Shown in pieces: positions 59,649 to 64,000 of a DNA stretch of 64,000 bases. Location: assembly GCF_022965805.1 (NCBI RefSeq), contig NC_133105.1, forward strand, positions 4,092,001-4,156,000, written 5' to 3'. The translations under genes and the position numbers were made by a program. The notes under the pieces are model-generated. The model was not told where the DNA came from, searched no databases, and worked only from the letters and a program-made list of their open reading frames with translations. The stretch's first letter is position 1; every line of letters begins with the position of its first letter. The DNA comes from Primulina eburnea. Lineage: Eukaryota; Streptophyta; Magnoliopsida; Lamiales; Gesneriaceae.

Positions 59649-62330
59649 CTTATAAATAAAAACAGCTAAAAAGAAGGGATGTGAAATAAATGAAGTAGGA
59701 TAAAAATTGTGAAATAATGTTAAAATACAAAGGATAAAAAATATTCAGTTAATATTTGCTATTGATTTCTCAACAAAATGTGCTATATATGAGACCATCT
59801 ATCTGTTTATTAATTTTGAAAAATACAAAATAAAAAGAAATGATTTTTAAATTTCCCAAATGGTACTTGAGTAATAAAAAAACAAAAAGTAGGAAAAGTA
59901 TTCAGCAATTCTTTTCAAAATGACCCGATAAATTTTGGCAATGGCTCTTCTCCACAAACAAAATAATTGCTAGCTTTCGACCCAAAGTGGTGGCGTTTAC
60001 CACGAAATATCAAATCAGAAATTTTGGCCAAAGGGTATGAACATGAAGACAAATAATAGCTGCTTGCCTATTGTAAAATCAACTTTTAAGTCTTTTGTTC
60101 ACACTAGGATTTTCCCTGAAAACTATGATCCAAATGTTAAGCACTTGAGTTCGAGGAAATGTACAAGATTTCTTATTTCACACTAAAGATGATTATCCCT
60201 ACTTGTCAAATTGATCTAACTGGTTTTTACAAGATAAAATGATTCTTCCACACAAAACTAATATCAGGGTGGATCAGTCCCTTGTCTCCATTGGAGTGGA
60301 GCCATCCCTGAAACTGATCCTATGTGTTTAGTTCTTAGCTAATATAGCGATAGGAAAACTCTCAAATAATGAAAGATACTCAGACCCGTTTCAGGTTTCT
60401 TTACATCTGATTCAATCGATATCTAAATAGGGTAAATTCGATTTCCCAAGATAGAGCATGCCATCTTTCCGAGATAAGATAGAAGAGAGAATCTGAAGGC
60501 AGACTAAACTTGATAGTTTAACCAGAAGCCGAATTAAAGTATTCAGAAAGGATAATTTTACTTAAAGTAGGCTTAATTACAGAAACTTCCCTAGTATTTC
60601 CTCGTTCAATATGTACTTAAACTCCTCCCATTACCATGTATTTCTATCATCAGCACAATGAGGATTCAGTTTACCGTGAGGATGTCTGTTCACTCTCTGT
60701 CAAGTGTCAACCATTAAGTACTGATAAGGACACCCTAGATAAAGTAAGAGGCTTGTTTCCCTTCATGCAAAATCTCTATTCATTAGCTTGACGTGACCAT
60801 GTATTTCAATCTCTTACCTGCGCTGATTTACCTTGAACCCAGTAGCTTGGAGTGGAGTTGTATATATGTGGTTCGTATTGTCATTATTCTTGGACGGTGG
60901 GCATGGGGATAAAGTGAGTTCCATCACATCCAAGAAACAAGGTATGCTGATATCAAGGTCTCAAATCAGCTAGAGTCAACAGCATCGTAAGAAAGAAACC
61001 ATTCCTGCAAAATAAAAGGCATGGACATGCGTAGAAATGACATATGCTGCCATTATCAAAGAAAATGGACATTGGTCATGCAACTTGGCACGTGTGCAGA
61101 GCCATTGACTTTTATTTCCATGATACGATCTACGCGCACACCTTATGCACTAGGATAGGATATAACTTATAATTTTGAAAATTAAGAACATAAATTTTAT
61201 TTTAGTTTAGAGGAGAATAATGCTATTCGTCTCTTCTTGTGCCATCAACCACAAAAATGCATTTGTGCTGCCACCACTCATGTAAATGTGACATGCTAAT
61301 TCCAGCGTAAATATATCTTCGACTCCAGCCTCAGATTTCGTATATTAATCAAACAAAGCCACACGAAAATTAAAAGTAAAACTACAAAACGCAACCGGCT
61401 GGAATACCATCAAGATGAAAAGTTTTAGATGACAGATTTCATAAAATGTGTCGATTCTACCAAAGGAAAGCACAATAGCATCCTCACCACGTAGGAGTAA
61501 GTGCGAGAAAATAGGTGCATCAATTATTGTTCTAATGGATATCATAGACATAGATTAAATAGGTATCACAAAGTAACATGACTTCACAACATCCAACTTA
61601 ACAAGAGCATTTTCGCGCCATTTCTTAACTATGACCATTTAGCAGATTGTGAACCTTATGACCTTATTTGGCAGAATTCTGAAGCTGAGGACCTTTCCGA
61701 AATTAATCAAAAAAATGATGAACCAAAAGCATAGCAAATTGTTCAAGTACTGTAACATAGTTATGTCTCTGCTGCTTGAATAGCACACCAATAAATCATT
61801 ATGTTTCTCTCGCTACGAGGGGTCAGAGTGAAAAGATCTCCGAATACAACACAATGAAAAGAACAAGAACGAAGAGAGAGATCCAAACCGTGACCAAGAT
61901 TGTCAACCAAAACTAATGACCAAATCTGCAGTTGTCAAGAGAAGCAGCAACTAAATAGACTAAACCAATAGAATTAAATAACTTAAAGAAAATGGCAATT
62001 CACAGCACAAGGATTCATTACAGCATTAACTTAGAGACAGCCAAAGTTTTAACAATCCAAAGAAGAAAGGCACTGACGATGGGAAGTATTTAGTCATATA
62101 TCTCCTGCAACTGGTATATTTCTTCCACACTCAACCTCTAACGTTTTACAGTTCATGAATCCCAAGAAAAACAGTAAAATATTTACATACTTAAAAAATG
62201 GGGCGACAAAATGGCGAATGATATCTAGAGCAAGGTGAAATTGCCATCCCCGTAAAGCCAATTTTTATATACCATAGTTCAATTACAGCATCAAGATTTC
62301 ATTTTTCACAAGTAAATATTTATCACAACC
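57542..62330. other. Gene-poor stretch, 4.8 kb
   Basis: Includes the NPF promoter at its left side and the 3' region of the repeat-bearing gene at its right. A TAA trinucleotide microsatellite lies near 59617-59647. Minus-strand ORFs at 58394-58579 and 61345-61551 have no recognisable motif. No helicase, transposase or RNA signature was seen, and no GTGAGAC MITE copy. Confidence 0.45.
59617..59647. repeat. TAA trinucleotide microsatellite
   Basis: About ten uninterrupted aat/taa units. Likely length-polymorphic. Confidence 0.9.
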
Positions 62331-63794
62331 TTAGACATCCAATTCAAACCCATAGCTCCCGTCGTTTTGCTTACTCGTATCATACACTCCTGAATTCGAA
62401 TCTTCACGCTTTTCGTGTATATATCTTCTACGGGGATCAACAGAACTAGTATCCAGCCTACCACTGCGCCTGCTAGATTGAAATCTCATTTTTGAATCAT
62501 GCAAAGGCTCTCTACTATAGCCCTTCTTTCCAAATCTTTCCTTCAAAACTTTCGTATTTTGATATTCTTGTGTAACATTCTCAGACCGCGACCCAAAATC
62601 AACCCCATTGCTCGTATCATACACTCCTGAATTCGAATCTTCACCCTTTCCGTGTATATATCTTCTGCGGGGATCACCAGAACTAGTATCCAGCCTACCA
62701 CTGCGCCTGCTAGATTGAAATCTCATTTTTGAATCATGCAAAGGCTCTCTACTATAGCCCTTATTTCCAAATCTTTCCTTCAAAACTTTCGTATTTTGAT
62801 ATTCTTGTGTAACATTCTCAGAACGCGACCCAAAATCAACCCCATTGCTCGTATCATACACTCCTGAATTCGAATCTTCACCCTTTCCGTGTATATATCT
62901 TCTGCGGGGATCACCAGAACTAGTATCCAGCCTACCACTGCGCCTGCTAGATTGAAATCTCATTTTTGAATCATGCAAAGGCTCTCTACTATAGCCCTTA
63001 TTTCCAAATCTTTCCTTCGAAACTTTCGTATTTTGATATTCTTGTGTAACATTCTCAGAACGCGACCCAAAATCAACCCCATTGCTCCCTTTCTCGAATT
63101 CACTTTGCGACCTCCTCTTGGGATTCCTGTAAATCCCTTTTATCTGCAAACTCGCCTTTCCATCAGCTCCACTCGTCCCTGTATCTTCTTCTGGGCTCAA
63201 GCTCCCAATTTCATCATACCCATCACCTATTTTCCCAACTCTACCGTAAGGTTTTACACTATGAACAACCCCTTTCGGGAAAAACCTTGTTGACGGAAGC
63301 CCATTATCGGGCCTGAACAATTCCGGGCCGTCTCTCTCGGACCACAAGTCGAACCCACCAGGCTTCTGAAACCTATCCGCCAGCACCTTCAACTGCTCGT
63401 CAGCACTGATGGAAAACAAAGATGGAGGCTTCTCAATCCTCTCCCACGGTCTTTCGAGTTCGGAAACCGCCGCCTTCAGCTCTGCCCGTTTTCTCATCTC
63501 GTAGATTTGTCGCTCTCGGGCTAAACGGGCCTGAAGCAGCTGTTTGGCTTTCTTGGCCTGCATTCTCTTCCACTGCCACTTCGTGACCCCTCCTGGATAC
63601 GTTCTTGGCCCACCTCCCATCCTAATCGTCATCATTTCAGATGGAATATTACTCGGGCTAGTGAGGGAAAGTTTTGAGATTTTTGTGTTGAGGAACAACA
63701 CTTGTACCGACATCGATCCGCCCGCCACCGAATTAGCCGATGAGAGAGAATGAAGCGGTGTTGAAACCGAGCCATAAAGATGATGAATTGACAT
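62331..63794 (-). CDS. Repeat-bearing plant protein, N-terminus like DEAD-box helicase 33-type proteins
   Basis: A single-exon ORF of 487 residues. The N-terminus (MSIHHLYGS, Ser/Thr-rich) could be an organelle transit peptide. A conserved block follows (about residues 58-200): GGGPRTYPGGVTKWQWKRMQ, a basic helical stretch with QARLARERQIYEMRKRAELK, then ADEQLKVLADRFQKPGGFDLW and TRFFPKGVVHSVKPYG. I associate this block, without certainty, with the N-terminal region of plant DEAD-box RNA helicase 33-like proteins. No helicase motif (GKT, DEAD, SAT) follows in the ORF or downstream. Residues about 237-473 are three near-identical 79-residue repeats rich in Arg, Ser and Asp, ending FELDV. Either a helicase-less paralogue, a distinct family, or a gene whose 3' exons were missed. 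Function unknown. Confidence 0.7.
   Translation of the reverse strand: MSIHHLYGSVSTPLHSLSSANSVAGGSMSVQVLFLNTKISKLSLTSPSNIPSEMMTIRMGGGPRTYPGGVTKWQWKRMQAKKAKQLLQARLARERQIYEMRKRAELKAAVSELERPWERIEKPPSLFSISADEQLKVLADRFQKPGGFDLWSERDGPELFRPDNGLPSTRFFPKGVVHSVKPYGRVGKIGDGYDEIGSLSPEEDTGTSGADGKASLQIKGIYRNPKRRSQSEFEKGSNGVDFGSRSENVTQEYQNTKVSKERFGNKGYSREPLHDSKMRFQSSRRSGRLDTSSGDPRRRYIHGKGEDSNSGVYDTSNGVDFGSRSENVTQEYQNTKVLKERFGNKGYSREPLHDSKMRFQSSRRSGRLDTSSGDPRRRYIHGKGEDSNSGVYDTSNGVDFGSRSENVTQEYQNTKVLKERFGKKGYSREPLHDSKMRFQSSRRSGRLDTSSVDPRRRYIHEKREDSNSGVYDTSKQNDGSYGFELDV
62374..63086 (-). repeat. Coding tandem repeat, three units of 237 bp
   Basis: Equivalent points at 62374, 62611 and 62848 are exactly 237 bp apart, so each unit adds 79 codons in frame. 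Units differ by a few substitutions (for example cgcttttcgtg against ccctttccgtg; aaaactttc against gaaactttc). Encoded landmarks per unit: GVDFGSRSENVTQEYQN, KERFG, SREPLHDSKMRF, RRSGRLDTSS, DPRRRYIH, EDSNSGVYDT. Confidence 0.97.
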
Positions 63795-64000
63795 TTTTTC
63801 CGTAAACTACCACAAAACTTCTAAAATAAAGCTTCCTCTCTGTATGTGCAAGCCTGCAAGGTACATGGAGAATCCGAGATGGAGATGAGATTCGCTGAAA
63901 ATTAGAGGCGTGTCTAATTTGGGCTTTGATTTTTACAATATGGGCCTATGATCTAGGTTGGGTTTTCATATTTTGGGCTATATTTTCCATTTCTTAAACG
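63795..64000. other. Upstream region of the repeat-bearing gene
   Basis: Holds the start of the 5' leader and promoter; the window ends before any further gene. Confidence 0.4.

Noticed and set aside
57542..62330. Hidden helicase exons or a novel gene cluster in the gene-poor stretch
   Set aside because: No helicase motif, long ORF or splice-consistent series of conserved segments was found on either strand.

Overview
The window is nuclear DNA from a eudicot plant. The genes are intron-rich with plant-type splice sites, the products belong to plant-specific families (IDD zinc finger, L-type and G-type lectin receptor kinases, NPF transporter, class III peroxidase), and the intergenic DNA is AT-rich and full of small transposons. 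An abundant short element containing GTGAGACGGTCTCAC reminds me of repeats in Lamiales genomes, so Lamiales is my guess for the order; that is recollection, not proof.

Layout. 1-4.2 kb: intergenic, with a 410-bp non-autonomous hAT-like element and two short MITEs. 4.2-8.9 kb, minus strand: a U6 snRNA gene and an 11-exon importin-alpha gene of the IMPA-9 type. 9-12.5 kb: intergenic with MITEs. 12.6-13.5 kb: a small plus-strand gene of unknown function (syringolide-induced 14-1-1-like). 15.9-18.0 kb: an intronless L-type lectin receptor kinase (LecRK-VIII type), minus. 19.7-21.1 kb: a peroxidase 21-like gene, minus. 21-30 kb: a repeat-rich stretch with a LINE relic, tandem repeats, many MITEs and a tRNA-Pro(AGG). 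30.5-32.3 kb: an INDETERMINATE-DOMAIN (JACKDAW-like) zinc-finger factor, plus. 34.9-38.0 kb: a membrane RING-CH protein, minus. 38.6-39.2 kb: a second LINE relic. 41.1-48.6 kb: a 13-exon ATG1 autophagy kinase, plus. 49.1-51.1 kb: an intronless ABCG half-transporter, plus. 51.7-54.1 kb: a G-type lectin receptor kinase with two frameshifts, plus. 54.9-57.5 kb: an NPF5-type transporter, minus. 57.5-62.3 kb: a gene-poor stretch. 62.3-63.8 kb: a minus-strand gene carrying three near-identical 79-residue repeats.

The genes are separately transcribed and do not form a pathway. Several of them (importin-alpha 9, LecRK-VIII, IDD/JKD, RING-CH; peroxidase 21, ATG1, NPF5.7) have Arabidopsis relatives that I recall lying near each other in a few duplicated blocks, so the order is probably an old conserved one.

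The clearest non-genic signal is one MITE family: 19 recognisable copies between 1.4 and 40.6 kb and none after. Ten copies have exact 8-bp target-site duplications, which places the family with hAT transposons. I found no convincing novel defence, metabolic or mobile system. The items most worth checking are the MITE family, the two frameshifts in the receptor kinase, the in-frame 237-bp coding repeat and two introns with GC donors.
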